Part shown: piece by piece, positions 41,378-49,176 of the stretch | How positions within the stretch are numbered: position 1 is the stretch's first letter | Layout of the letters: every line of letters starts with the position of its first letter | Origin: Haloarcula sp. DT43 | GTDB taxonomy: Archaea > Halobacteriota > Halobacteria > Halobacteriales > Haloarculaceae | Assembly (NCBI RefSeq): GCF_037078405.1 | Contig: NZ_JAYMGZ010000004.1 | Location: 496,001-560,000 of the forward strand | Direction: 5' to 3' | Length of the DNA: 64,000 nucleotides | Position numbers and translations under genes: made by a program | The notes under the pieces: model-generated | The model's input: the letters and a program-made list of their open reading frames with translations, nothing else | Database searches by the model: none | Told to the model about the DNA's origin: nothing

Positions 41378-42601
41378 TCACCCGCCGACGGGGGTGCCAC
41401 AGGACGGGCAGGCGTCAGCATCGGACGGGAGCGACTCGCCACACTCGCTGCAGTAAGACATCCCAGTGTCGCGTTTTTCGGGCGTGAAGACGGCCGTATC
41501 GTCCAGCCACGCCCCGTCGGTGGCCTCCGGGTCCGGTTCCGACTCGCTGTCCGGTGTCGCTTCCGACCCGGTGGCAGCATCCGACGACCCCGCCGAGTCG
41601 GTGGCGGGCGGGCTCGTCCGGGCGACCTCCTCGGGCGAGAACACCCGCGTCCCGGTGTGGCCCGGTTTGTCCGCATCGCTCTCTGTAGCTACGGTATCGC
41701 TCCCGCTCTCGGGGTGGTCCCGAGACGCCGGTTCGGACTCGCCACTCCGTTCGGAGTTCGCGTCGCCGTCTCGCGGCCCGGCGGCCGGCGGCATGACGGG
41801 AAACCGCTGGTCCGGGCGGCGCTGTGGGTTGGCAAGCGGCGCACGGAGCCTGACGACGGCCCCGGCCAGTAGTTGCGCCAGGAGGTACACGCTCGCCAGC
41901 ACGCCGGGACCGGCGACGAAAACCGTGGTGGCTCGGGCCGGCCCAACGGTCGTCAGCCGGAGCACCGTTTCGGCCACGGGACCGACGCCGGCCCGCGTCA
42001 ACCAAGGGGATAGCGTCGACGGGACGCCGGACGCGCCGGCCGCCGCGACCAGCCAGTACGTAGCGAAAGAGAGCGCGGTCACGAAGACCAGGAACGAAAA
42101 GAGCGGCGGATACGAGAGCGTGTACACGCGGTGCCCGTAGGCGACGGTCCGGACGACCAGATGCGCCGTCCCGAACAGCGCAAGCGCCGTGAGCGGCCGC
42201 GGCTGGCCGAGCGTGACACCGAGCAGGAGACAGCCGACGAGGACGCACCCGGGGAGCGCCAGCAACAGGCTCGGGTGGTCGAACCGGTACGCGTCGACGA
42301 GGTTGCCGTAGCCGTTCCGGAGCCGTCGGTTGACGAGCGCGACGGCCGCCAGCGACGGCACGACGAGCCAGAGCCCGGCGGCGAGCACGGTGCGAAGTGA
42401 GACCGAACGGTCAGCGAGCGTCGCGAGGACAGTGCGTTCGAGCGCCGGGAACCGCGCTACCAGGACCCCGGTCGCGAGCACCCAGCCACCGTAGGCGACC
42501 CACGCCAGGGCCACGCCGACGAACAGCCAGGTTTCGGCCCGCAGTAGCGTGACGGACTCGCGGAGTTCCGACCGTAATCGACCACGCGCCATCGGCCCCA
42601 T
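41378..42601 (-). CDS. multi-pass membrane protein with acidic linker and C-terminal zinc ribbon
   Basis: A 407-residue protein. The first 255 residues hold about six hydrophobic segments. A Ser/Asp/Glu-rich linker follows (about 270-370) with two similar motifs, 'TRVFSPEEVART' and 'DTAVFTPEKRDTG'. The end is a zinc ribbon, CSEC...CPSC. The motifs could be phosphorylated and bound by FHA domains encoded next door; that is inference. Started at ATG 42601, with ATG 42592 as an alternative. It follows the FHA/zinc-ribbon gene by 31 nt and seems part of the signalling island. Confidence 0.75.
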   Translation of the reverse strand: MGPMARGRLRSELRESVTLLRAETWLFVGVALAWVAYGGWVLATGVLVARFPALERTVLATLADRSVSLRTVLAAGLWLVVPSLAAVALVNRRLRNGYGNLVDAYRFDHPSLLLALPGCVLVGCLLLGVTLGQPRPLTALALFGTAHLVVRTVAYGHRVYTLSYPPLFSFLVFVTALSFATYWLVAAAGASGVPSTLSPWLTRAGVGPVAETVLRLTTVGPARATTVFVAGPGVLASVYLLAQLLAGAVVRLRAPLANPQRRPDQRFPVMPPAAGPRDGDANSERSGESEPASRDHPESGSDTVATESDADKPGHTGTRVFSPEEVARTSPPATDSAGSSDAATGSEATPDSESEPDPEATDGAWLDDTAVFTPEKRDTGMSYCSECGESLPSDADACPSCGTPVGG

Positions 42602-42632
42602 GTTTCCCGACCGACCGCTTAACTGTGGGTGG

Positions 42633-43577
42633 TCACGCCGCCCGGATAGTCAGCGTGGCGACGCCCGACAGTTCGAGTTCGTCGCCCGGCTGTATCGGTT
42701 CCCGGTCGCCCTTCTGCAGCAGGGTCCCGTTCAGCCGTGTCGGGTTGTCCCCGAGGTCGACGAGGTAGTACCCCTCCGGCTGGCGGTCGAACCGAACGTG
42801 TTCGCGGTGGATGCGGACCGCCTCGTCCTCCGGCCGCCCGGCGTCTAACAGCGCCGCCCTGATTTCCCGGCCGATTCTCGCCCCGTCTTCGACGGTGATG
42901 TCACGCCCCTCGACCGAGAGAACGAGCCCCTCCGGGGGCGTCGCGTCGCCCGTGGCCTGTGACACTGGCGCGTCGACGGCGTCGTCCGGTTCGGCCGTCG
43001 GCGATTCGGGACCCGAGTCAGCCGCCGCGGCCCCGCCTGCGTCGCGGTGGGCGTCCAGGTTCTCCCCGCAGTTGACACAGAAGCTGGCGTCGTCGTCGAC
43101 CGCAGTGTCACAGGACGGGCACGCGTCGAGCGCCCCCTCCTCGCCAGGCGTAACGTCCTGTACGTCGGTGCCGCAGTCGATACAGAAGTTCGCGTCGGCG
43201 TCGAGTTCCCGGTCGCAGTCCGGGCAGGTAATCGTCGCCGGCTCGTCGTCGGCCGGTGCATCGGCGTCGTCGTCCTCGTCGGCCGGTTCGGCGTCGGTTT
43301 CTGCCGCCTGCCCCGTCTCCGCCGCGTCGTCGGCCTCGACCGCCCCGATGCCCGAATCCCCGTCCGCTGCCGGTTCGTCGTTCCCGGCCGCCCCCGCCGT
43401 CTCGTCGGCCTCCGCTGCCAGCAGGTCGGCGTCGCCCGACTCCCCGTCGTCGGTGGCAGCCCGGTCGGTGTGCTGCCACTCACCGCAATCCGGGTTCGTA
43501 CACCAGCCGCCGGCGACCGTCGGGTCGAAGTCCTCGTCGCAGATGGGGCAGTTTACCGTGCGGTCGGATTCAGGCAT
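42633..43577 (-). CDS. FHA-domain protein with several zinc ribbons
   Basis: A 314-residue protein. The N-terminus has a zinc site (CPIC...CTNPDC), and two more ribbons follow near residues 115-135 (CPDC...CIDC) and 150-170 (CPSC...CVNC), separated by very acidic linkers. The last 100 residues form a forkhead-associated domain ('DGARIGREIRAALLDAG', 'IHREHVRFDRQPEGYYLVDL', 'NPTRLNGTLLQKGD'), with the Arg, His-Arg-x-His and Asn residues of a phosphothreonine pocket. It should dock to phosphoproteins made by the neighbouring kinase. It has its own promoter. Confidence 0.88.
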   Translation of the reverse strand: MPESDRTVNCPICDEDFDPTVAGGWCTNPDCGEWQHTDRAATDDGESGDADLLAAEADETAGAAGNDEPAADGDSGIGAVEADDAAETGQAAETDAEPADEDDDADAPADDEPATITCPDCDRELDADANFCIDCGTDVQDVTPGEEGALDACPSCDTAVDDDASFCVNCGENLDAHRDAGGAAAADSGPESPTAEPDDAVDAPVSQATGDATPPEGLVLSVEGRDITVEDGARIGREIRAALLDAGRPEDEAVRIHREHVRFDRQPEGYYLVDLGDNPTRLNGTLLQKGDREPIQPGDELELSGVATLTIRAA

Positions 43578-43594
43578 GAATTTCGTTAGGGAGT

Positions 43595-43620
43595 ATAGAG
43601 TCGAGAAATAAAATACTTGC
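43595..43620 (-). promoter_or_regulatory. promoter of the FHA/zinc-ribbon gene
   Basis: The 60-nt gap after the phosphatase stop holds an AT-rich box (agtattttatttc on the minus strand, about 43603-43615) about 27-35 nt before ATG 43577. A GGGAAA half site, as in the operator-like repeat before the VWA gene, lies just upstream at about 43627-43633. Confidence 0.5.
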
Positions 43621-43637
43621 CCCGCGAAACTTTCCCG

Positions 43638-44807
43638 CTACTCGTCTGTCATGATGACCGTGTCCCGCTCGGAGATGTCGATGTCGGGGTCGATGTTCCG
43701 GACGGGCAGCCCGCCGTCATCCGGCGTTTCCGGGAGCGCGCTGTCGGCGAACAGGAGCACTGAGACGTTGTCCTTCCCGCCGCGGTCGTTCGCCAGCGAC
43801 ACGAGCGTCCGGCTCGCCGCGTCGAGCGACGGCGCATCGAGGACCGCGTCCCGGAGCTCGTCGTCGGTGACGGCTTCCTCGCGGATGCGCTCGGCCGCCT
43901 CGTCGGCGCGGTCCGTCTCGGCGTACTGTTCGTACAGTTCCGGAGCGTCAGTCTGGGCGTCGACGAGTCCGTCGCTGGTCGCAAGCACCGTGTCCTCGGC
44001 GTACAGCCGGACCGTCCGCGTGTCCACCTCGACGGTCGCGTCGTCGGGGTCCTCGTAGCCGGACCCGCCCAGCGCGCGCGTGATTTCGTTCCCGTTCGGG
44101 TGGACGTGGGCCTCGACGGGGTCGATTTCGCCGCTGTCGACCCACTCCTGGACGACGGCGTGGTCCCTGGTCAGCGGCGAAATCGTCTCGCGGGCCCCGT
44201 TGACAACGTAGGCCCGGCTGTCGCCGACCCAGCCGTAGTGGAGTTTCCCGTCGGCGTAGACCCCCGCGACGACCGTCGTGTACGATTGGGTGCCGGTCTC
44301 GTCGGCGTACCGGACGATGTCGCGATGGGCGGCGGTAATCGCCTCGGCCACGGCGGCTTCGAGGTCCTGCTCGCCGGGCGGGTCCGGGAGCACGTCACGG
44401 GCCACGTCCACGTCGAAGCCGCCGGGGTAGCTCCGGGCCGCTCGAATCGCCACGGGCGCGAGCCGTTCGGCGACGGTCGTGGTCGCGATGTAGGACGCGA
44501 CGTCGCCGGCGTCGTGACCGCCGGCACCGTCGGCAACGACGAACACGCCGGCCGAGCGGTTCATCGGCCGCCCGTCGCTGTCGGCGTCGGACACGTCCGC
44601 CTCGTCGTCGGCCCCAGTATCGACCGGGTCGTCGGCCCCAGTATCGACCGGGTCGCCGCCCTCCGCCGTGGCCGGTGCCGCCGGCCTGTCCTGCCCGCGG
44701 TAGCCGTCGCGGTGGCCTTCCTCGAACACCGTGAGTGAGACGCTGTCCTCGTTGATGCCCTGTCCTCGCTTCCGGTCGCCGATGTCGTAGTTCGTGCTGT
44801 ATCTCAT
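43638..44807 (-). CDS. PP2C-family protein serine/threonine phosphatase
   Basis: A 389-residue phosphatase. The metal-binding and catalytic motifs are intact: 'GQGINEDSVSLTVF' (NED), 'FVVADGAGGHDAGDVAS' (DGxGGH), 'HYGWVGDSRAYVV' (GDSR), 'LATSDGLVDAQ' (SDG) and 'RGGKDNVSVLLF' (DN). Between the first two lies an acidic insertion with a perfect 8-codon tandem repeat. It should remove phosphates placed by the kinase encoded next to it; the kinase stop and phosphatase start overlap by 4 nt. Confidence 0.93.
   Translation of the reverse strand: MRYSTNYDIGDRKRGQGINEDSVSLTVFEEGHRDGYRGQDRPAAPATAEGGDPVDTGADDPVDTGADDEADVSDADSDGRPMNRSAGVFVVADGAGGHDAGDVASYIATTTVAERLAPVAIRAARSYPGGFDVDVARDVLPDPPGEQDLEAAVAEAITAAHRDIVRYADETGTQSYTTVVAGVYADGKLHYGWVGDSRAYVVNGARETISPLTRDHAVVQEWVDSGEIDPVEAHVHPNGNEITRALGGSGYEDPDDATVEVDTRTVRLYAEDTVLATSDGLVDAQTDAPELYEQYAETDRADEAAERIREEAVTDDELRDAVLDAPSLDAASRTLVSLANDRGGKDNVSVLLFADSALPETPDDGGLPVRNIDPDIDISERDTVIMTDE
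44607..44654 (-). repeat. perfect 24-bp tandem repeat in the phosphatase gene
   Basis: gtcggccccagtatcgaccg plus ggtc occurs at 44607-44630 and again at 44631-44654 without change. It encodes PVDTGADD twice in the acidic insertion. The exact identity suggests a recent slippage event and a possibly variable copy number. Confidence 0.9.
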
Positions 44808-46042
44808 GACTCCTCCGGATGGAACTCGAAGGTGACCCCGTAGGTCGGATGGACGAGCGACACCAGGTCGCCGTCCGTGAGCGTGACCGACTCGGGCGGA
44901 ACCGCCCCGTGTCTGTCGGTCGGGTCCTCGCCCTCGGAGCGGAGGCGCTCGCGCCCGGCGGCGGAGAGGACCCGCTGCCAGCCGGCCCCTTTCTGGACGA
45001 ACGTCCCGTTGAGGCTCCGGTCGCGGAGGGCCCAGTCACCGCCCTCGATTTCGAACTGCACCTGGACCGACGAGATGTACTCCCCCTGGGGGTCCGCTAT
45101 CGCTATCGACGCCGGCGGACCGCTCGCGCCCCGTCGGCCGATTGTGTCGCCCGGTTCGACGGTGAACCGCCTGTCGGCCTGGATGTAAGTCACCGACGCC
45201 GTCGCGGGCGGCGTGGGGTCCCGCCGTTCGAGGACCTCCTTGAGGACCGTCGCGTTCCGGTACCGGTCGCGATAGTGCGTCTGGGTGGCCCGCTCGACGA
45301 TGTCGGCCAGGTAGTCGTCGCAGTCGGCCCCGAACGCCTGTGGGTTCACGCCGTCTTTCTTCGGGACGCTCCCCTTGAGCAGGAACAGGAGTATCTTCCC
45401 GATGGAGTACACGTCCGACCACGGCCCCTGGCGAACGTCCGTCCGGCTGGCCTCCGCGACCTCGCGGGGCTTGAACGGCCCCAGAATCGTCGTCCCGCTG
45501 TTCCCGGATGCGGGGTCGCCGCTTGCGTCGAAGCCGGTCGCCGTGTTGAAGTCGATGAGCGTGGGCGTGATGTCGGGCGTGAGCATCACGTTCTCCGGCT
45601 TCAGGTCGCGGTAGACGATTTCGTTCTCGTGGAGAAAGCCCATCGCGTCCGAGAGATCGATGCCTATCTGGCGGACCTGCTCGCTGTCCTCGATGGGGCC
45701 GTGCCGGTCGATGACCCCGTCGAGTTCGATGCCATCGACTATCAGCTGGACGACCAGGAACGGAACGTCCCGCTCCGTGACCCGGTCGTAGTAGTCCATC
45801 ACGTTCTCGTGGCCGCCGGCTCGGCGGATGCGCTCCAGGGACTGCCCCTCCTTCTCGAAGTACTCCTCGATGATGTCGGGGTCGTTCTGGGATTCGGTGT
45901 AGTTGGGGTACTTGACGGCGACGGACGCCCCGGTCTCGATGTCTCTGGCGCGGAAGGCCTTCGCGAACCCCCCCTTGCCGAGGAACTCGCCGAGTTCGTA
46001 CCGGCCGGCGACGATGTCACCGCTCTCGGGTTCCCAGGGCAT
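44804..46042 (-). CDS. eukaryotic-type Ser/Thr protein kinase with C-terminal FHA domain
   Basis: A 412-residue kinase. Residues 1-280 form the kinase domain: glycine loop 'LGEFLGKGGFAKAF', catalytic Lys in 'SVAVKYPNY', and catalytic loop 'IVYRDLKPENVML'. The usual HRD is YRD and the usual DFG is DFN ('TLIDFNTATG'), so it is atypical but keeps Lys, Asp and Asn. The C-terminal 120 residues look like an FHA domain ('FTVEPGDTIGRRGASGPPA', 'DWALRDRSLNGTFVQKGAGW'). No membrane segment. It sits between the VWA gene (35 nt upstream) and the PP2C gene (4-nt overlap). Confidence 0.92.
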   Translation of the reverse strand: MPWEPESGDIVAGRYELGEFLGKGGFAKAFRARDIETGASVAVKYPNYTESQNDPDIIEEYFEKEGQSLERIRRAGGHENVMDYYDRVTERDVPFLVVQLIVDGIELDGVIDRHGPIEDSEQVRQIGIDLSDAMGFLHENEIVYRDLKPENVMLTPDITPTLIDFNTATGFDASGDPASGNSGTTILGPFKPREVAEASRTDVRQGPWSDVYSIGKILLFLLKGSVPKKDGVNPQAFGADCDDYLADIVERATQTHYRDRYRNATVLKEVLERRDPTPPATASVTYIQADRRFTVEPGDTIGRRGASGPPASIAIADPQGEYISSVQVQFEIEGGDWALRDRSLNGTFVQKGAGWQRVLSAAGRERLRSEGEDPTDRHGAVPPESVTLTDGDLVSLVHPTYGVTFEFHPEES

Positions 46043-46077
46043 GCGTCACCCGGCTCTCCGGCCCGCGACGCCGCGAG

Positions 46078-47262
46078 TCACTTCTGGATGCCCTCGTCTG
46101 TGACGATTTTCGTCGCGTCGTTCTGTTCCTTGCGCCCGCCCTCCATCACGATACGGGTCTCCCGTTCGGCCGTCTGGACGGCCTCGGTGTCCTCGCCGTG
46201 GACGCGGGTCATCCGCTCCAGTTGGGTCTGTGCTTCGGCGACGTTGCCCTTGCCGAGTTCCGTCTTGATGACGGTCTGCCGGTGGTCCAGGTCGACCTGT
46301 TCGTTGTGCGCGGCCAGTTTCGACTCGTCCTCGGTGTAGTCGACGGTGATGGCCCCGCGGGTCGTCTCGCCCCCGGCGGTCAGCGTGACCTCGGCCAGCG
46401 AGACCGAGTCCGCGACGTCGTGAGACGGTGCGTGAACCTTCAGCACGACCCGCTGGGTTTCCCGGTCGAGCAAGTCGGGCAGCGGCACGACGGCCGCGTT
46501 GTCCTCCCAGTCGGGTTCGACGGACTGGGTCTGTGGGAGCGAGCGGTACACCTCGCTGACCTCGACGCCGTCGGCCACGTCGAGTTCGATCCTGGCGTCC
46601 GGGGCGACGACCGTCCCGGCCTCCTCGACCGCGTCGCCGAAGAACGACTCGATGTCACCCGCAGCCTCCAAGTGGGTCCACTCGCCGCGGGCGACGGTGC
46701 CGAGCGTCCGGATGGTCTCCTCGCGGTAGTCGCTCCCGATGCCGGCCGCTTTGATTCGGATGCCCTCGCTGTCGATTTCGCGGGCCAGCGTCCCGAACGC
46801 CCCCGGGTCGTGGGAGTTGTCCTTCCCGTCGGAGAGCAGCAGGACTCGCCGGGCCGTGGCGTCGTCGCTCGGGAGGCCCTGTAGCGACGCCTTCGCCTCC
46901 AGGAGGCCGCTGTACATGTCGGTGCCCCCGCCGGCGGAGATGTCGGCGACCGCGTCCACTGCCGCCTCGCGACCGACAGCCCCCCACCGCGTCGGCTCCA
47001 GCACCGTCGTGACCTCGTTGTCGAAGGCGATTATCGAGACGTAGTCGTCCGCTTCGAGCAGTCCGAACACCCACTCCGCGCCGGCGCGTGCCTGCTCGAT
47101 GTCGTCGCCGGCCATCGACCCGCTGGCGTCGATACAGAGGGCTATCTGTCGCGTGGGACGGTCCTCCAACCGCCCGGGTTCGACTTCGATTTCGGCGGTC
47201 AGTTTCGCCCCGCCCGTCGGCACGTACGGTCGGTTGACCTCGGTCACGACAGTAGCGGTCAT
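46078..47262 (-). CDS. VWA-domain protein (TerY-like) heading the kinase-phosphatase operon
   Basis: A 394-residue protein. A short beta-rich N-terminus precedes a von Willebrand A domain with an intact metal site: 'CIDASGSMAGDDIEQA' (DxSxS), Thr in 'GGGTDMYSGLLEAK' and 'VLLLSDGKDN'. The C-terminal part is a beta domain ('RVVLKVHAPSHDVADSVSLA') and a long charged helix. Layout VWA, kinase, PP2C matches the TerY-P triad described in bacteria. The start ATG 47262 stands about 26 nt after a TATA-like box, so it begins the operon. Confidence 0.9.
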   Translation of the reverse strand: MTATVVTEVNRPYVPTGGAKLTAEIEVEPGRLEDRPTRQIALCIDASGSMAGDDIEQARAGAEWVFGLLEADDYVSIIAFDNEVTTVLEPTRWGAVGREAAVDAVADISAGGGTDMYSGLLEAKASLQGLPSDDATARRVLLLSDGKDNSHDPGAFGTLAREIDSEGIRIKAAGIGSDYREETIRTLGTVARGEWTHLEAAGDIESFFGDAVEEAGTVVAPDARIELDVADGVEVSEVYRSLPQTQSVEPDWEDNAAVVPLPDLLDRETQRVVLKVHAPSHDVADSVSLAEVTLTAGGETTRGAITVDYTEDESKLAAHNEQVDLDHRQTVIKTELGKGNVAEAQTQLERMTRVHGEDTEAVQTAERETRIVMEGGRKEQNDATKIVTDEGIQK

Positions 47263-47283
47263 ACTGATAGTTGGGTCGTAGGA

Positions 47284-47315
47284 AGTAATTATATGTTTCC
47301 CTCAAATCTGGGAAA
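47284..47315 (-). promoter_or_regulatory. promoter with operator-like inverted repeat before the VWA-kinase-phosphatase operon
   Basis: On the minus strand the TATA-like catataatta (47286-47295) lies about 25-30 nt before ATG 47262. Directly upstream, where TFB's BRE and activators or repressors act, is a perfect inverted repeat TTTCCC-N8-GGGAAA (47296-47301 and 47310-47315). Such a placement suits a DNA-binding regulator that controls access of TFB; the regulator is unknown. Confidence 0.5.
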
Positions 47316-47358
47316 AAAGGCCGACCGCCGTCCGGCTCCGGTAGCTCCCAACTACCGG
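47313..47358 (-). terminator. probable terminator of the DUF3179 operon
   Basis: After the stop at 47382, reading the minus strand, there is a perfect 7-bp hairpin (47352-47358 with 47338-47344, 7-nt loop) and then, about 20 nt on, a run of six T (47313-47318). Archaeal termination needs mainly the T run; the hairpin may add stability. The T run overlaps the operator-like repeat of the next operon. Confidence 0.45.
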
Positions 47359-47381
47359 CCGGCACTGGCCGTAGGTACTGT

Positions 47382-47990
47382 TTACTTCGCCGCCGGCTCG
47401 ACCCGGCTCCCGACCCAGAGGAGCGTGCCCAGCAGCGCCGCGACGCTGATGGGGAGGAGCCAGCGGAACAGCGAGAGGAGGCCGGCGCTCGCCTGGACGC
47501 CGGCGACGAGCAACACGGTGGGGCCACAGCAGGCGACCCCGGAGAGCAGTCCCGGCAGCCCTGACGCGGCCCCCGCGCCCGGGCCGAGACGGCAAGCCGA
47601 CGGGCCGCGCCACGCGACGACGGAGACCGCGAGGTTGAGTCCGACCAGCGACGCCAGCACGCCTCCGAGAAGGAGGTTCAACGGCGCGACGAGCAGTTCG
47701 ACTGGGCCGACGACGACCAGTGCAATCGGCTCCCACTGGAACGGCCCGACCGGCCGAAACGCGCGGGTGAGCGGGTTACTGACGACGGACACCGCGTAGT
47801 CCGGCGGGCCGAGCCCGAGGTGTCCGAGGCCGACGAGATACAGCAGGAAGTACGCGAGTCCAGCGGCGGCGAACAGCGTCCGGCCGTCGCGGCGAGCGAG
47901 CGCACCCCGGACCGCGACCCCGGTGTTCCGACCCAATCGTTCGAATCCAGCAGTCAGACCTGCCTCGCCCGGCTGCCGGTCAGTCGACAT
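47382..47990 (-). CDS. membrane protein paired with the DUF3179 lipoprotein
   Basis: A 202-residue protein with five or six hydrophobic segments from residue 40 on ('LFAAAGLAYFLLYLVGLGHL', 'WEPIALVVVGPVELLVAPLN', 'LLSLFRWLLPISVAALLGTL'). Cys residues at 'GPSACRLGP' and 'LSGVACCGPTVLLVAG' stand in or next to membrane helices. The ACCGPT pattern recalls copper or redox membrane proteins, but I assign no function. The start overlaps the end of the DUF3179 gene by 11 nt, so the two are cotranslated. Confidence 0.75.
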   Translation of the reverse strand: MSTDRQPGEAGLTAGFERLGRNTGVAVRGALARRDGRTLFAAAGLAYFLLYLVGLGHLGLGPPDYAVSVVSNPLTRAFRPVGPFQWEPIALVVVGPVELLVAPLNLLLGGVLASLVGLNLAVSVVAWRGPSACRLGPGAGAASGLPGLLSGVACCGPTVLLVAGVQASAGLLSLFRWLLPISVAALLGTLLWVGSRVEPAAK

Positions 47991-49074
47991 ACGTACTCTC
48001 CGGGTAGAACCCCGCCCAGGCGAACCACATCGCGTCGAAGGCCAGCGAGCGGTCCAGCGGGAGGGCGTCGGCGTCGTACGTCGTCCCGTCGAGCGTGTAG
48101 CCGTCGGCCAACGCCTCGACCGTCGCCGACTCCGGGTTCGCGTACACGTAGCCCGTCGCCAGGTCGGTGTCGGCGACGGCGACGTGCGGCGTCTCGCCGA
48201 TGTGGCCGGTCAACACGCGCTGGCTCAGCAGCGCCGCCTTGTCGAACGCGAGCGCGCCCGTCTCGGTCCGGGTCCCGACGACAACGGCCTTCGGATGCGC
48301 GCGGCTGTCCCCCTGCAGCGGCTCGAACAGCGTCCGGGGACTCGAATAGTAGCCCCGCGTCTCGTTGTACTGGCCGTACGGGTCGACGCCGTAGCGCCGC
48401 GAGAAGCCGGTTTCCTCGGTGAGTACCGCCGTCTCCGGATAGGCGCGTGCCCAGCGCTTCCACGTGGTCCAGACGACCCGGAACTCCCGCAGGGACTCGC
48501 CGGTCAGCGGGCCTTTAATCGCCGTCGCCAGTATCTGTGGCCACCAGCTGTCGGTGCCCCGGTCGTACATCGTCAGGTTCGAGTTCACCAGGCGGCCGGA
48601 GACGCCGAACTCCACCGGGCCGCGTTCGAACCCCTGTGCGGTGCCGGTCAGCGGGCAGTACGTGACGGCGACGGGGTGGCCGGCGATGGCGTCGTTGACG
48701 ATTTCGTGGTGGACGAGGATGTACTGCGGGTACGCTTTCGCGTCCCCGTCGCGGACGACGCCGAACACCGGGTCGCCCGGTTCGAGTCCCGACGGTGGCG
48801 TGTCCGCAAACTGCGGTTCGTCGATGGCCGGAATCCCGTCCTTCGGAACACCGCCGCTCACAATGTTCGCTTCGAGCGTTCCGGTGTCGTAGGCCAGATA
48901 CAATCGGTCGTCCGCCGTCGGGGGTTTCGGGCCGGCACTGCCGTCTGTCGCCGCGGTTCCGGCTTCGGATGCCGAGCCCCCGGTAGCCGCGTCGTCGCCC
49001 CCCACACAGCCTGCGCCGCCGAGCGTCGCACCGACCCCGAGCGTCATTAGGAACTGCCGGCGGGAACGGTCCAT
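47980..49074 (-). CDS. DUF3179 domain lipoprotein, Tat-exported
   Basis: A 364-residue protein started at ATG 49074. The N-terminus 'MDRSRRQFLMTLGVGATLGG' followed by AGC is a twin-arginine signal with a lipobox Cys, so the protein is anchored on the outer face of the membrane. The mature part carries the DUF3179 hallmarks 'AYPQYILVHHEIVNDAIAGH' and 'VTYCPLTGTAQGFER', with a Cys in a conserved 'TYCPLxGT' loop, plus 'RYGVDPYGQYN'. The function of DUF3179 is unknown; the Cys and His residues suggest a cofactor or redox site. Coupled to the membrane gene downstream. Confidence 0.9.
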   Translation of the reverse strand: MDRSRRQFLMTLGVGATLGGAGCVGGDDAATGGSASEAGTAATDGSAGPKPPTADDRLYLAYDTGTLEANIVSGGVPKDGIPAIDEPQFADTPPSGLEPGDPVFGVVRDGDAKAYPQYILVHHEIVNDAIAGHPVAVTYCPLTGTAQGFERGPVEFGVSGRLVNSNLTMYDRGTDSWWPQILATAIKGPLTGESLREFRVVWTTWKRWARAYPETAVLTEETGFSRRYGVDPYGQYNETRGYYSSPRTLFEPLQGDSRAHPKAVVVGTRTETGALAFDKAALLSQRVLTGHIGETPHVAVADTDLATGYVYANPESATVEALADGYTLDGTTYDADALPLDRSLAFDAMWFAWAGFYPESTYVD

Positions 49075-49176
49075 AGTATGTGTGCGGTTCCCACTCACTA
49101 AGTCTCGCGGTGAGGGGTCGGTAACCCACCGATGGGACGCCGAGCCGGCGATATCGGCGGACGGGCCAGCGGGCGG

